From: Pseudomonadota bacterium
Lineage (GTDB): Bacteria > Pseudomonadota > Alphaproteobacteria > Sphingomonadales > Sphingomonadaceae
DNA length: 64,000 nt
Reading direction: 5' to 3'
NCBI GenBank assembly: GCA_021847605.1
Contig: JAJZQN010000006.1
Location: forward strand, 1 to 64,000
Each line of letters starts with the position of its first letter. The stretch's first letter is position 1. The position numbers and the translations under genes were made by a program. Under the pieces are notes generated by a model that searched no databases, was not told the DNA's origin, and saw only the letters and a program-made list of their open reading frames with translations. Below are positions 36,947 through 46,675 of this stretch, in pieces.

Positions 36947-37945
36947 CTACACGCCATGCCTACGGGCAAAGGCGATAAACAGATCAGGCCATGGCGCGGG
37001 TGCCGCAGGGGCGGAGATCAAGCCAAAGCCATGGCCGCCATTTTCGAACAGGTGACATTCACTGGCGATCCGGCGAGCGCGCAAGGCAGCGAGCATGGCC
37101 AGACTATTTTCAGGCGGGACGGCGGTGTCGTCCAGCGCATGGGCAAGAAATACAGGCGGCGTGTCCACGCTGACATTTTGATCCAGCGAATAGGCCCGCA
37201 TCCGCTCAGGCGATGCATCCGCGCCCAACAACTGGGTCCGCGATCCCTGATGCACGAAATCGCCCTCCATCTGGATCACCGGGTAGATATAGGCAGCGAC
37301 TGCCGCACGAATAGGCTCCCGGTCGGCCGCATCCACATCCTGATAAACGGGAACGGGCGGACGACTGGTCAACCATGCGGCAAGGTGGCCCCCGGCTGAA
37401 AAGCCCATGACTCCGACCCGATTGGCGTCGAATTTTTCACGTGCCGCAAGGCTGCGGACAAGGCGCAAGGCGCGCTGAGCGTCCTGAAGCGGGGCTTCGG
37501 CGCCAGCCGCCCATCCATCGGCGGGCAGGCGATAGAGGAGCGAGAAACAGACATAGCCGGCCGCCGCCAGCCGTCGGGACACATTATAGCCCTCATGTCC
37601 GATAGCGACCCGGCTATAGCCTCCGCCCGGAATCAGCAGGATGGCCGCACCATTGGACCGCGCACCCACCGATTCGGGACGCAGCAACGTGAGGGTAGGA
37701 GTAGTCACATGGGCGAAGACGCCATCGTCCGGACCGCTGTCAGGCCGCCGCAGCCCTTCTTCCTCCTGCACGGTGACATGATCGCTGCCCGGCGCCTTTC
37801 CCGGCCAGATGGGGAAACGTTCAAAACCCTGAGGCAAGGGAAAATGGCCTTTCACCATCGTCTGTGCAGCGACAGGTACAGCAACAGCCGTGGCCGCCGT
37901 AACCATGGTGCCTGCGAGCAGGGCGCGCCGGTCGATCAGGTTCAT
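36947..37945 (-). CDS. Alpha/beta hydrolase, secreted esterase (BD-FAE/acetyl esterase-like)
   Basis: A 332-residue exported esterase. The N-terminus MNLIDRRALLAGTMVTAATA resembles a twin-arginine signal. The alpha/beta fold shows ILLIPGGGYSRVAIGHEGYN (oxyanion loop), VGVMGFSAGGHLAAWL (nucleophile Ser in G-x-S-x-G), HALDDTAVPPENS (acid) and ENGGHGFG (His). Such enzymes remove acetyl or feruloyl groups from hemicellulose. The ATG at 37945 has GGAGAGGA upstream. It lies on the same strand as a LacI regulator and an SGNH hydrolase and may belong to one sugar-polymer regulon. Confidence 0.85.
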   Translation of the reverse strand: MNLIDRRALLAGTMVTAATAVAVPVAAQTMVKGHFPLPQGFERFPIWPGKAPGSDHVTVQEEEGLRRPDSGPDDGVFAHVTTPTLTLLRPESVGARSNGAAILLIPGGGYSRVAIGHEGYNVSRRLAAAGYVCFSLLYRLPADGWAAGAEAPLQDAQRALRLVRSLAAREKFDANRVGVMGFSAGGHLAAWLTSRPPVPVYQDVDAADREPIRAAVAAYIYPVIQMEGDFVHQGSRTQLLGADASPERMRAYSLDQNVSVDTPPVFLAHALDDTAVPPENSLAMLAALRARRIASECHLFENGGHGFGLISAPAAPAPWPDLFIAFARRHGV

Positions 37946-38046
37946 TATCTGTCCTCTCCATATGCCAGGCTTAGGCAGGACATATCGCCGCATTTACCGG
38001 CAGGTCCAGTAGCAACCATGCCGATTATGGACTGGATCAACCCCAA

Positions 38047-39084
38047 TCAATGCCGGGCGGGCACCGCATCCGACTGACGCCGGATCAGTTGATAATCCAG
38101 TTTTACGCGGGCGGCCGGTTCTCCTTCTGCGCCTTCGTCCTGATTGCGGAAATGGATACCGAGCAGGCCGATCGCCTCCCGCGCCATATCGCGAATGGGC
38201 TGGCGAATGGTCGTCAGAGCGGGCCAGATGGCATTGGCGAGCGGCGTATCGTCAAAACCGCAGATCGTCACGTCCGCCGGCACGTTGATCCGCCGCTGAT
38301 GCGCGACGGTGATGGCGGCGGCCGCCATATCGTCGTTGCAGGCAAAGATAGCGGTCGGACGGTCAGGCAGGTTCATCAATCGTTCGGCGGCATCCAGCCC
38401 CGACCGGAAGGAAAAGTCCCCCGGTACGATCCACGCCGGATCGGGCGGGATGCCATGATCGTTCAGGCATTGGCGAAAACCCTGTAGCCGGCGAAGGCTG
38501 GCCCGGTGGCGAGGATTCCCCTCGATGAAACCGATCCGCCGATGGCCAAGGTCGATCAGGTGGCGGGTCAAGTCATAGGCGGCATGGCGGTCGTCGATGC
38601 CAACGGTCAATATGTCTGGCCCGGCCATATCCGGTGCGATGCCGACGACAGCAATGTCGCGCGCCTGCAACCGTTCAACCAACTCGGACCAGTCGCATAG
38701 CGGCGGTGGCAGAATGACACCGGCCACATGGGCGTGAGATACCTGATCCACAATCTCTTCGGCAAAAGCGCCGGGCGCGCACTGCTCGACCACCAGATGA
38801 AGGTGGCGCTGAGGCGCTTCCGCCAGCGCGCCGAGCAGCAATTCGCCCAGATAGGCGGAAGTGGTGCTGTTGCTGTGCAACAAAGCCACGCGGCGATCGG
38901 CGTTACCCGCCAATGCGCGCGCTGATGCATTGGGGATATACCCCAACGCCGCCACAGCCTGCTGCACGGCAGTCCGTGCTTTGGCACTGACCGGGCCTTT
39001 GCCGCTCACCGCGCGGGATGCCGTCATGACCGACACCCCCGCATGGGCGGCAACGTCACGGATGGTAGGCGCTTTTTTCTGCAT
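38047..39084 (-). CDS. LacI-family transcriptional regulator
   Basis: A 345-residue repressor: helix-turn-helix and hinge at the N-terminus (PTIRDVAAHAGVSVMTASRA, LGYIPNASARALAG) and a periplasmic-binding-protein-like sugar-sensing domain (VGIDDRHAAYDLTRHLIDLG, RRIGFIEGNPRHRASLRRLQ, AIFACNDDMAAAAITVAHQR, CGFDDTPLANAIWPALTTIR). It lies 40 bases downstream of the SGNH hydrolase gene on the same strand and 101 bases upstream of the esterase gene. A role in controlling these two is inferred from position. Confidence 0.94.
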   Translation of the reverse strand: MQKKAPTIRDVAAHAGVSVMTASRAVSGKGPVSAKARTAVQQAVAALGYIPNASARALAGNADRRVALLHSNSTTSAYLGELLLGALAEAPQRHLHLVVEQCAPGAFAEEIVDQVSHAHVAGVILPPPLCDWSELVERLQARDIAVVGIAPDMAGPDILTVGIDDRHAAYDLTRHLIDLGHRRIGFIEGNPRHRASLRRLQGFRQCLNDHGIPPDPAWIVPGDFSFRSGLDAAERLMNLPDRPTAIFACNDDMAAAAITVAHQRRINVPADVTICGFDDTPLANAIWPALTTIRQPIRDMAREAIGLLGIHFRNQDEGAEGEPAARVKLDYQLIRRQSDAVPARH

Positions 39085-39124
39085 TTTTACAGCCCTAGCC
39101 GCTTTTCAAGGCCGAGGAAAAGCA

Positions 39125-40315
39125 TCAGCGGAAGAGACGAAGGTCGAAGGCGTCGGCCATAACAGCAAAGCCTGCATCATTGGGGTGCAGGGCGTCGCCC
39201 ACGTCATAGGGACGGGCCATGCGTGCGGGGTCAGAGGGGTCAGCCGTCGCCTTCGCCAGGTCCACCACGCCATCAGCCTCTCCTGACGTGCGTATCCAGT
39301 CATTGACGGCCATTCGTACCGCTTCGCCCTGCTCGCTCCAGTAACCCGCTCCCTTATAAGGAAGGATGGTCGCCAGAATGATCTTCACTCCCCGCCCATG
39401 GGCGCGAGTGATCATCTGACGATAGGCGCCGATCAGATCCTGCGCAGACGGGATCGGACGTTTTTCGGCGAAGGCTGCGCCGATGTCATTGACCCCCTCC
39501 AACAGGACGACATGCGTGACACCCGGCACCGCCAGCACGTCGGCATCAAACCGGGCCAGAGCATTTTGACCGGCCCCTTCCGAAAGCAGTCGGTTGGCGC
39601 TGATGCCGGCATTGGCGATGCTGACGTTTTTCCGGCCGGCCTTTTGCAGCCGCTCGGCCAGCAAATCAGGCCATCGCCGATTGCTGTCATTGGTAGCCCG
39701 CACACCGTCGGTAATCGAATCGCCCAGCGTCACGATGGTCGTTGCCGGGCGCGGGGTTTCCACTTCCACGGCAGACAGGATCAAGCGCGGGCCGACGATG
39801 GAAGCGCCGCTCATCTGTTCAGCCGCGGTCTGGTCGCCCGGCGCGATCCAGCTCGTCGCAGCGGCATAGGAATGAACGGTGGGGTTTGCGGCGCCGGCAG
39901 GCAAATGGATGCTGACGGTCAGGCTGGTCAGTGGCTTGACGGACAGGTCGACCGGATCACTCAAGAGAGGTGCCCCGGCGGGCAACCTGGCCCCCTGAAC
40001 GCCGTTGAAGCTCAGCACATGGTCGCTGCCTGGAATAATGCGACCATCTTCTCCTGCCAACGCGACATGGATCGCTCCCACCAGCAGCGGCTCCTGCGTC
40101 ATTTCGTTGGACAGGCGCAGGCGGATGCGTTGACCGCCACCTGATATGCGAACGACCTGCCTTATCGTCCGGTCGGTCAGGTCGGGGCGCTTATCCGCTG
40201 GCGCCGTCCAGACCTGAGGCGCGGCCATCCAGCTGCGCGACCAATATTCGGCATCAGCGGCCGACGACATCCCTCCCGACAGGGCGATCGCGAGAAAGAA
40301 GCGGGTGGCGCGCAT
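39125..40315 (-). CDS. SGNH/GDSL hydrolase, secreted esterase
   Basis: A 396-residue exported hydrolase. After the signal peptide (TRFFLAIALSGGMSSAADA) comes a beta-rich N-terminal domain (about 30-185; YWSRSWMAAPQVWTAP, VVRISGGGQRIRLRLSNEM), then the SGNH domain with TIVTLGDSITDGVRAT (catalytic Ser), ANAGISANRLL (Gly), LLEGVNDIG (Asn) and DALHPNDAGF (Asp/His). This two-part layout is common for polysaccharide or rhamnogalacturonan-type deacetylases. The ATG at 40315 has AAGGA seven bases upstream. The longer open frame to 40432 lacks such a site. Confidence 0.88.
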   Translation of the reverse strand: MRATRFFLAIALSGGMSSAADAEYWSRSWMAAPQVWTAPADKRPDLTDRTIRQVVRISGGGQRIRLRLSNEMTQEPLLVGAIHVALAGEDGRIIPGSDHVLSFNGVQGARLPAGAPLLSDPVDLSVKPLTSLTVSIHLPAGAANPTVHSYAAATSWIAPGDQTAAEQMSGASIVGPRLILSAVEVETPRPATTIVTLGDSITDGVRATNDSNRRWPDLLAERLQKAGRKNVSIANAGISANRLLSEGAGQNALARFDADVLAVPGVTHVVLLEGVNDIGAAFAEKRPIPSAQDLIGAYRQMITRAHGRGVKIILATILPYKGAGYWSEQGEAVRMAVNDWIRTSGEADGVVDLAKATADPSDPARMARPYDVGDALHPNDAGFAVMADAFDLRLFR

Positions 40316-40336
40316 CGGGTCATCCTTTCCTGAAAT

Positions 40337-40346
40337 ATCATATGAT
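40337..40346. promoter_or_regulatory. Palindrome upstream of the SGNH hydrolase gene
   Basis: atcatatgat is a perfect 10-base palindrome 21 bases upstream of the ATG, in an A/T-rich patch. It lacks the central CG usual for LacI operators, so it may also simply be part of the promoter. Confidence 0.25.
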
Positions 40347-40500
40347 GTTGCCGCACCCTGACAGCGGGCGCCAGCCTGTCTACGATCTTTGGATGAGGGA
40401 TAAACGGGGCGCCGACACCAGTTCAACAGCATCGGTCACGCAAATCACAAGGATATCGGTCAGGAAAGACAATCCGGCGCGAATGGCCGGAAGGCCATCA

Positions 40501-41259
40501 TCAGAATTTGAAAATGGTGCCCAGATAGACGGCCTGGCTATCCTGCCGGTCGTCGGTCATCGGCGACAGACGGCCGGCGACATTATTATTGTAGCGCACA
40601 CCCGCCGTTACATTCAGGTTGCGGGTCAGCGAATAAGAACTGGCGAGATCCAGCGAATAATCCTTGTCAGCCGACGGATTGCGGACAGTCGCACCCGGCT
40701 CACGACGGCTTTCCAGCAGAACCTTCGTGCTAAAACGATCCTTCTTGCCGTCTTCCAGCGAGAAATTCTTCGCATCGACCATCGTCTCGACCGGGACCGG
40801 ATCAAGCGACTTGCGGCCTACCGATTCTGGCAAAGCAAATTTGCGCCAGTTATGCGCGCCGTTCAGACTGAAAGCGACCGGCTTGATGTCGATCGATTCG
40901 TCACCACGGCTAGGCAGCCCACGGCTGCTGGCACGAACCATGATGGTGATGGAGCGCTCGCCGCTCGTCGAACCACTGGTGGGGGTAAAGCGAAAGCCCT
41001 GACGGCCAGCGGTCGCCGCAATCTTGGCATAGGCGGCGGCAAGACGGGGATCACGGATAGTCGGCGTAAAGGAAGAGATGCTGCCCAACGCCCCCAGCGA
41101 CACACCGGCGTCACCACGGGCACGAACCATATCGGTAGCAGCGCCAATTGCGGGAGACAGCACAAAGCCGGCCACGGCAATCGCCGTTCCCGCCAGTGCA
41201 AAATGTCCCCGTTTGGCGCGCATGACCCGAATCTTTGTCCCCGACTTTAATCTTTCCAT
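40501..41259 (-). CDS. Conserved-looking exported protein of unknown function
   Basis: A 252-residue protein counted from the ATG at 41259 (MERLKSGTKI); 41223 (MRAKRGHF) is an alternative. One signal or membrane segment (HFALAGTAIAVAGFVLSPAI) is followed by ISSFTPTIRDPRLAAAYAKI, a Gly/Ser-rich stretch, and beta-strand-like alternation near the end (SLDLASSYSLTRNLNVTAGV RYNN region) with a terminal Phe (GTIFKF), like the last strand of an outer-membrane barrel. I do not recognise the family. The frame is open upstream to 41361 without a good ribosome site. Confidence 0.65.
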   Translation of the reverse strand: MERLKSGTKIRVMRAKRGHFALAGTAIAVAGFVLSPAIGAATDMVRARGDAGVSLGALGSISSFTPTIRDPRLAAAYAKIAATAGRQGFRFTPTSGSTSGERSITIMVRASSRGLPSRGDESIDIKPVAFSLNGAHNWRKFALPESVGRKSLDPVPVETMVDAKNFSLEDGKKDRFSTKVLLESRREPGATVRNPSADKDYSLDLASSYSLTRNLNVTAGVRYNNNVAGRLSPMTDDRQDSQAVYLGTIFKF

Positions 41260-41465
41260 AGTCACTACACCGGCAAGACGGCCGATGGCTAGAGCCTCAA
41301 CGCCTTTTTGTCTGAGCTGTTGCATGGAACACACAGGAATTTGCAGCGCAGCCGCGATCAATCCGGCGCCTATGCGAACCCGGCCCCGCCTCCCTCTTGC
41401 CCATTATCGCCCGCGCACTATAGAAGCGGGCAGTTTTTCGTCTCTTTCAGCTTAGGACATGCCTG

Positions 41466-41909
41466 ATGGTCCGCCTTCCCGTTTCGCTTTCAACCGGCCT
41501 TCTGATCGCTGCGCTTCTGCCGCTCGCGGCATGCGGCGGCGGCTCGAAGGAGCGCCCCAAGGCGGATCTCGCCGCATCGAAGGTGACGACCATCGGCGTC
41601 AACGCATATCTGTGGCGCGCCAGCCTCGACACCCTGTCCTTCATGCCGATGGTACAGACCGATTCGAACGGCGGCGTGATTGTCACCGACTGGTATGCCA
41701 ACCCCAATACGCCGGGCGAGCGGATGAAAGTGACCGTGTCGATTCTGGACCAGGATCTGCGCGCCGATGCGCTGCGCGTCGCCGCCAGCCGTCAGGTCAG
41801 CCAGAACGGCCAGTGGATCAACGCGCCGGTACAGGCCGCCACCGTGCAGAAGCTGGAGGAAATCATCCTGACCAAGGCGCGCGACCTGCGCCGCATGGCG
41901 ATCGGCTGA
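41466..41909 (+). CDS. DUF3576 family lipoprotein
   Basis: A 147-residue lipoprotein: signal sequence ending LLPLAACGGG (Cys at about 23), then TTIGVNAYLWRASLDTLSFM, GGVIVTDWYANPNTPGERMK and VTVSILDQDLRADALRVAAS. These are the marks of DUF3576, whose members commonly precede leuS in alphaproteobacteria, as here (99 bases). The conserved TIGVNxYLWRASLDTL segment is nearly invariant in the family. The function is unknown; an outer-membrane or periplasmic location is likely. Confidence 0.9.
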   Translation: MVRLPVSLSTGLLIAALLPLAACGGGSKERPKADLAASKVTTIGVNAYLWRASLDTLSFMPMVQTDSNGGVIVTDWYANPNTPGERMKVTVSILDQDLRADALRVAASRQVSQNGQWINAPVQAATVQKLEEIILTKARDLRRMAIG

Positions 41910-42008
41910 CCCAAACCCCTTCCAGGGCGCCCTTCGCGCCCCGTTTCCAACCATCGGGGCTGGGCTTTGCATCAAGGCCCAGCCCGACCGCATTTGTAAG
42001 GACATGAC

Positions 42009-44522
42009 ATGCAGAGGCGCTTCAACCCGCTGGAGGCCGACGCCCGCTGGCAGGCGACCTGGGACGAACAGCAGAGCTTCAAGGCGGACGACGCCTCGGC
42101 CAAGCCGCGTTCCTATGTGCTGGAGATGTTCCCCTATCCGTCGGGGCGCATCCATATCGGTCATGTCCGCAACTATTCCATGGGCGACGTGCTGGCCCGT
42201 TTCCGCCGGATGACCGGCCATGAAGTGCTGCACCCGATGGGTTGGGATGCGTTCGGCATGCCGGCCGAAAATGCGGCGATGGAAAAGAAGGTCCATCCCG
42301 GTAGCTGGACCCGCGACAATATCGCCAACATGCGGGCGCAGTTGAAGAAACTGGGCTTTGCCATCGACTGGAGCCGCGAACTGGCGACCTGCGAGCCGGA
42401 ATATTATGGCCATGAACAGGCGCTGTTCCTGGACATGCTGGAAGCGGGCCTCGTCTATCGCAAGGAAAGCGCGGTCAACTGGGATCCAGTCGACATGACC
42501 GTGCTGGCCAACGAACAGGTCATCGACGGACGCGGCTGGCGCTCGGGCGCGCTGGTCGAAAAGCGCAAATTGTCGCAGTGGTTCCTGAAGATCACCCAGT
42601 TTGCCGATGATCTGCTGGATGGCCTGAAGACGCTGGATCAGTGGCCCGACAAGGTGCGGACGATGCAGGAAAACTGGATCGGCAAGTCAGTCGGCCTGCA
42701 ATTCAGCTTCAAGCCGGTCGCGCCGTTCGACACGCCCATCGATGTCTATTCGACCCGCCCCGACACGATTTTCGGCGCCAGCTTCGTCGCGATCGCGGCG
42801 GACCACCCCGTGGCGCAGGCGGTGGCGGCGAACAATCCCGATGCGGTCGCCTTCATCGAGAAGTGCAAGGAAGGCGGCACCACCGCGGCCGAACTGGAAA
42901 CCGCAGAAAAGCTGGGCTTTGACACTGGCCTGACGGTCGCGCATCCGTTCGATCCGGATTGGCACCTGCCGGTCTTCATCGCCAATTTCGTGCTGATGGA
43001 CTATGGCACCGGCGCCGTCATGGGCGTGCCGGCGCATGACCAGCGCGATCTCGACTTCGCGCGCAAATATATGCTGCCGGTGGAGCGCGTCGTTGCGCTT
43101 GAAGGCGAAGCCGGCAAGCCGATCCACAATGAAGCCTATACCGGCCCCGGCCATCTGGTGAACAGCCGTTTCCTGGACGGCATGGCGGTGGAAGAAGCCA
43201 AGGCGGCCGTCATAGCCCGTGCCGAATCCGAAGCATGGGGCGAGGGCAAGACCGTGTTCCGCCTGCGCGACTGGGGCGTATCGCGCCAGCGTTACTGGGG
43301 TACGCCAATCCCGGTCATCCATTGCGAAGGCTGCGGCGTCGTACCCGTACCCAAAGATCAGTTGCCGGTCATATTACCCGAAGATGTCAGTTTCGACATT
43401 CCCGGCAATCCGCTGGATCGGCACGCGACCTGGAAGCATGTCGATTGCCCGGCCTGCGGCAAGCCCGCCGTGCGTGAAACCGACACGCTGGATACCTTCG
43501 CGGATTCCAGCTGGTATTTCATCCGCTTTGCCAGCCAGCCCAAGGACAAGCCGTTCGACCGTGCTACGGTCGAACAATGGCTGCCCGTCGGACAATATAT
43601 TGGCGGCGTGGAACATGCGATCCTGCATCTTCTCTACGCCCGTTTCTGGACCCGCGCGCTTCAGCATATGGGCCAGTTGGGCTTCGCCGAGCCGTTCACC
43701 GGCCTGTTCACGCAGGGCATGGTGACACATGAAACCTATAAATCGCCCGAAGGCGCATGGCTGGCACCGCAGGATGTGGTGAAGCAGGGCGACGGCCTCG
43801 TCATGGTCGATGGTGGCGCGTCGGTGACGGTCGGCCGTGTCGAGAAAATGTCCAAGTCCAAGAAGAATGTCGTCGATCCCGACGACATCATCGCCCAATA
43901 TGGTGCGGACGCCGTGCGCTGGTTCATGCTGTCCGACAGCCCGCCGGAGCGCGACCTGCCCTGGACTGAGGCCGGGATCGAGGGATCATGGCGTTTCGTG
44001 AACCGCGTCTGGCGGCTGTTCGGTGAGGCGGATGCGTCGGCCGAAGGGCAGGACAAGGCGCTGGACCGCAAGCTGCATCAGACCATCGACGGCGTGGCAC
44101 GCGACATCGAATCGCTGGGCTTCAACAAATCGGTCGCCAAAATCTATGAACTGGTGAACGCCATTGAAAAAGCGAAGCCATCCGCATCGCGCACAGCCGC
44201 GATCCGTGGCCTTGCCCTGCTGGTCGCGCCGATGACCCCGCATCTGGCCGAAGAGGGCTGGGCAGAGATGGGGCAAGCCGGCCTGATTGCCGATGCGGCA
44301 TGGCCGGCGGTCGATCCGGCGCTGTTGGTCGATGATGAGGTAACGGTTGCCTGTCAGGTGATGGGCAAGCTGCGCGACACCATCACCGTGCCCAAGGGAA
44401 CGCCGAAGGATGAGCTGGAACGGCTGGCGCTGGCCGCACCGAACGTCGCGCGCACGCTGGATGGCGCCACCCCGAAAAAAATCATCGTGGTGCCCGATCG
44501 TCTCGTCAATCTGGTGATCTGA
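42009..44522 (+). CDS. leuS: Leucyl-tRNA synthetase
   Basis: An 837-residue class I synthetase that charges tRNA-Leu. HIGH is at 49-52 ([19 protein letters not shown]) and KMSKS at 613-617. The CP1 editing domain (about 220-420) contains [18 protein letters not shown] and [19 protein letters not shown], used to hydrolyse wrongly charged tRNA. A Zn-like cluster is seen in [11 protein letters not shown] and VDCPACGKP. The C-terminal anticodon domain ends [18 protein letters not shown]. Full family length. Confidence 0.98.
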   Translation: MQRRFNPLEADARWQATWDEQQSFKADDASAKPRSYVLEMFPYPSGRIHIGHVRNYSMGDVLARFRRMTGHEVLHPMGWDAFGMPAENAAMEKKVHPGSWTRDNIANMRAQLKKLGFAIDWSRELATCEPEYYGHEQALFLDMLEAGLVYRKESAVNWDPVDMTVLANEQVIDGRGWRSGALVEKRKLSQWFLKITQFADDLLDGLKTLDQWPDKVRTMQENWIGKSVGLQFSFKPVAPFDTPIDVYSTRPDTIFGASFVAIAADHPVAQAVAANNPDAVAFIEKCKEGGTTAAELETAEKLGFDTGLTVAHPFDPDWHLPVFIANFVLMDYGTGAVMGVPAHDQRDLDFARKYMLPVERVVALEGEAGKPIHNEAYTGPGHLVNSRFLDGMAVEEAKAAVIARAESEAWGEGKTVFRLRDWGVSRQRYWGTPIPVIHCEGCGVVPVPKDQLPVILPEDVSFDIPGNPLDRHATWKHVDCPACGKPAVRETDTLDTFADSSWYFIRFASQPKDKPFDRATVEQWLPVGQYIGGVEHAILHLLYARFWTRALQHMGQLGFAEPFTGLFTQGMVTHETYKSPEGAWLAPQDVVKQGDGLVMVDGGASVTVGRVEKMSKSKKNVVDPDDIIAQYGADAVRWFMLSDSPPERDLPWTEAGIEGSWRFVNRVWRLFGEADASAEGQDKALDRKLHQTIDGVARDIESLGFNKSVAKIYELVNAIEKAKPSASRTAAIRGLALLVAPMTPHLAEEGWAEMGQAGLIADAAWPAVDPALLVDDEVTVACQVMGKLRDTITVPKGTPKDELERLALAAPNVARTLDGATPKKIIVVPDRLVNLVI

Positions 44523-44585
44523 AACATAGGCAAGGGTGGGAACGGCCTTCGACAAGCCCGACCCGAACGGTTAAAGGTCTGAACC

Positions 44586-45086
44586 ATGAAGCGCATCCTA
44601 CCCCTGCTGGCTATCCCGCTGCTCCTGACCGCCTGCGGCCTGCGCCCCGTCTATGGCGGGGGCGGCCATGGTGTCGTGGCGCAGGCGCTGGGCAATGTCG
44701 AAGTCGCCCCGATCGAGGGGAAGGGCGGATGGTTGATGCGCAATGCGCTTAACGATCGGCTCGCCGCGATGCAGACCGGAAGCGGGCCGCGTTATAAGCT
44801 GGTCGTGAAGCTGGACGACCAGATCAGCGGCTTTGGCCTCCGCGCCGACGCCGCCATCACCCGTGAACGGCGCTCGCTGCGCGCACGCTATCAACTGGTC
44901 GATGAAGCGACCGGCGCTCAGTTGTTGGACGATACGGCTGGTTCTGATGCGGGCATCGACGTAACGTCGAGCGAATATGCCACCATCGCGGCAGAAGATA
45001 CCGCGCTGGAGCGATTGTCTCAGACCGTCGCCGACCAGATCGTGACCCGCCTTGCCATTTATTCGCGCAAGGCGGCCAATCCTTGA
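44586..45086 (+). CDS. lptE: LPS-assembly lipoprotein LptE
   Basis: A 166-residue outer-membrane lipoprotein that plugs the LptD barrel for lipopolysaccharide insertion. The signal ends LLLTACGLRPVYGG, the standard LptE start (CGLRPVYG), and a small alpha/beta domain follows (GGWLMRNALNDRLAAMQ, YKLVVKLDDQISGFGLRADA, QTVADQIVTRLAIYSRKAA). It sits between leuS and holA and overlaps holA by four bases; this order is conserved from E. coli to alphaproteobacteria. Confidence 0.93.
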   Translation: MKRILPLLAIPLLLTACGLRPVYGGGGHGVVAQALGNVEVAPIEGKGGWLMRNALNDRLAAMQTGSGPRYKLVVKLDDQISGFGLRADAAITRERRSLRARYQLVDEATGAQLLDDTAGSDAGIDVTSSEYATIAAEDTALERLSQTVADQIVTRLAIYSRKAANP

Positions 45087-46111
45087 AAGCCAGCCGCGGC
45101 CAGATGGAAAAGGCGCTCGACGCACCACCATCTGATATTCGTTTCTTCCTGCTGTATGGCCCCGATGAATCAAGCAGTCAGGCGCTGGCCAGACGGCTGG
45201 AGCGGGCGATGGGTCCACAGGCCGAACGCATCGATCTGGATGGTGCGACGCTGAAAGATGATCCGGCGCGCCTATCTGACGAAGCCGCATCCTTTTCCAT
45301 GTTCGGCGACAAGCGCTGGATTCGCGTGAGCGGCATGGGCGACGAATCCGTCCCCGCACTGACCGCCTTGTTGGAAGCGGAAGCCGCCGGCAATCCCGTC
45401 ATCGCGGTTGCCGGTGCGCTGAAAGCCACGTCAAAGCTGGTCAAGCTGGCGCTCGACAGCAAGGCGACCATGGCCCTGATCTCCTATCCGCCCGATGCGC
45501 GGGAAGCGGAACAGATCGCCATTGCCATCGCGCGGGAAGGGGGCTTGCGCCTGCCGACCGAACTGGCACGGCGGATCGTGGACCTCGCCAATGGCGACCG
45601 CGCGCTGATGGCCGGGGAGGTGGAAAAGCTGATACTCTATCTCGACGCCGCGCCGGACCGCCCGCGCGAAGCAACCGAGGCAGCACTCGACGCCCTGTCC
45701 GCCGACAATCCCGATACGGAGATCGCACCGCTGGTCAATGCGGTGCTGGGCGGCGATTTGCGCGCCATGCATCGCGAACTGTTAAGCCTCAATGAAACGG
45801 GTGCGGCGATGGCTTCGGTCATCCGGCCTCTACTGACCCGCGCCATGCTGATTGCGAATATCCGCAATGCCTTCGACAGTAGCGGGCGGCTGGAATCTGC
45901 CGTCGAATCAGCAGGAAAAGCGGTATTCTGGAAGGAAAAGGGGCTGGTATCGCGACAGGTGCGCCTGTGGGATGCGACCGGTATAGCCCGCGTGATTCAA
46001 CGCCTCCTGGAAGCAGAACGGGCCAGCCGCGGGGGCAGGGGGCTGGGCGACCTGATGGTCCGCCACGAATTACTGGCGATCACGCGGCAGGCCGCGCGCG
46101 AGCGGGCTTGA
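45083..46111 (+). CDS. holA: DNA polymerase III subunit delta
   Basis: A 342-residue clamp-loader subunit that opens the beta clamp. Landmarks: [20 protein letters not shown] (AAA-like N-terminus without Walker A Lys), [58 protein letters not shown] and the helical C-terminal collar. It begins with TTG at 45083 (TTGA overlap with the lptE stop), an unusual start codon supported by the coupling and by the family start K-x-x-RGQ. Confidence 0.93.
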   Translation: MKASRGQMEKALDAPPSDIRFFLLYGPDESSSQALARRLERAMGPQAERIDLDGATLKDDPARLSDEAASFSMFGDKRWIRVSGMGDESVPALTALLEAEAAGNPVIAVAGALKATSKLVKLALDSKATMALISYPPDAREAEQIAIAIAREGGLRLPTELARRIVDLANGDRALMAGEVEKLILYLDAAPDRPREATEAALDALSADNPDTEIAPLVNAVLGGDLRAMHRELLSLNETGAAMASVIRPLLTRAMLIANIRNAFDSSGRLESAVESAGKAVFWKEKGLVSRQVRLWDATGIARVIQRLLEAERASRGGRGLGDLMVRHELLAITRQAARERA

Positions 46112-46143
46112 TCGGCCCCTGCCCTGCGACCATATTGTCGGAC

Positions 46144-46539
46144 ATGGAGAAGCTGAACCTGACCGACGCGCAATGGCGCGAGCGCCTGAACCCCGAACAA
46201 TATCATGTGCTTCGTGAAGCAGGCACGGAACGGGCGTTCACCGGCAAATATAATGGCAACAAGGCTGACGGCGTCTATCTGTGCGCCGGATGCGGCGCCG
46301 AATTGTTCGACGCCGATGAAAAATATGACAGCGGGTCGGGCTGGCCCAGTTTCACCGCCCCCATCGACATCGACGCCGTGGACGAGATTCGCGACGCCAG
46401 CCATGGCATGATCCGCACCGAAGTACGCTGCGCCCGCTGCGACGGACATCTGGGCCATGTCTTCCCCGATGGCCCCGGGGTCAATGGTTTGCGCTATTGC
46501 ATGAACAGCGCATCGCTCGACTTCAAACCGCAGGATTGA
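46144..46539 (+). CDS. msrB: Peptide-methionine (R)-S-oxide reductase MsrB
   Basis: A 131-residue repair enzyme that reduces the R form of methionine sulfoxide in proteins. The structural Zn site is formed by CAGCG (about 47-51) and CARC (about 96-99). The catalytic Cys lies in [13 protein letters not shown] near the end, and SGWPSF and [10 protein letters not shown] are the substrate-site motifs. The ATG at 46144 is the family start ([15 protein letters not shown]); the frame open upstream overlaps holA. Confidence 0.96.
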   Translation: MEKLNLTDAQWRERLNPEQYHVLREAGTERAFTGKYNGNKADGVYLCAGCGAELFDADEKYDSGSGWPSFTAPIDIDAVDEIRDASHGMIRTEVRCARCDGHLGHVFPDGPGVNGLRYCMNSASLDFKPQD

Positions 46540-46675
46540 CCTGGCTATAATTCGTCACGGCATTCATCGCGGGTAAAGCGGGGATCGGCATGGAGACGGC
46601 GAGGGTATTTTCCGCGCCGAACGCATGATTTGCGCTGGCCGGGACCGATAATAGCGCGTATCCGGGGCGGCACAG

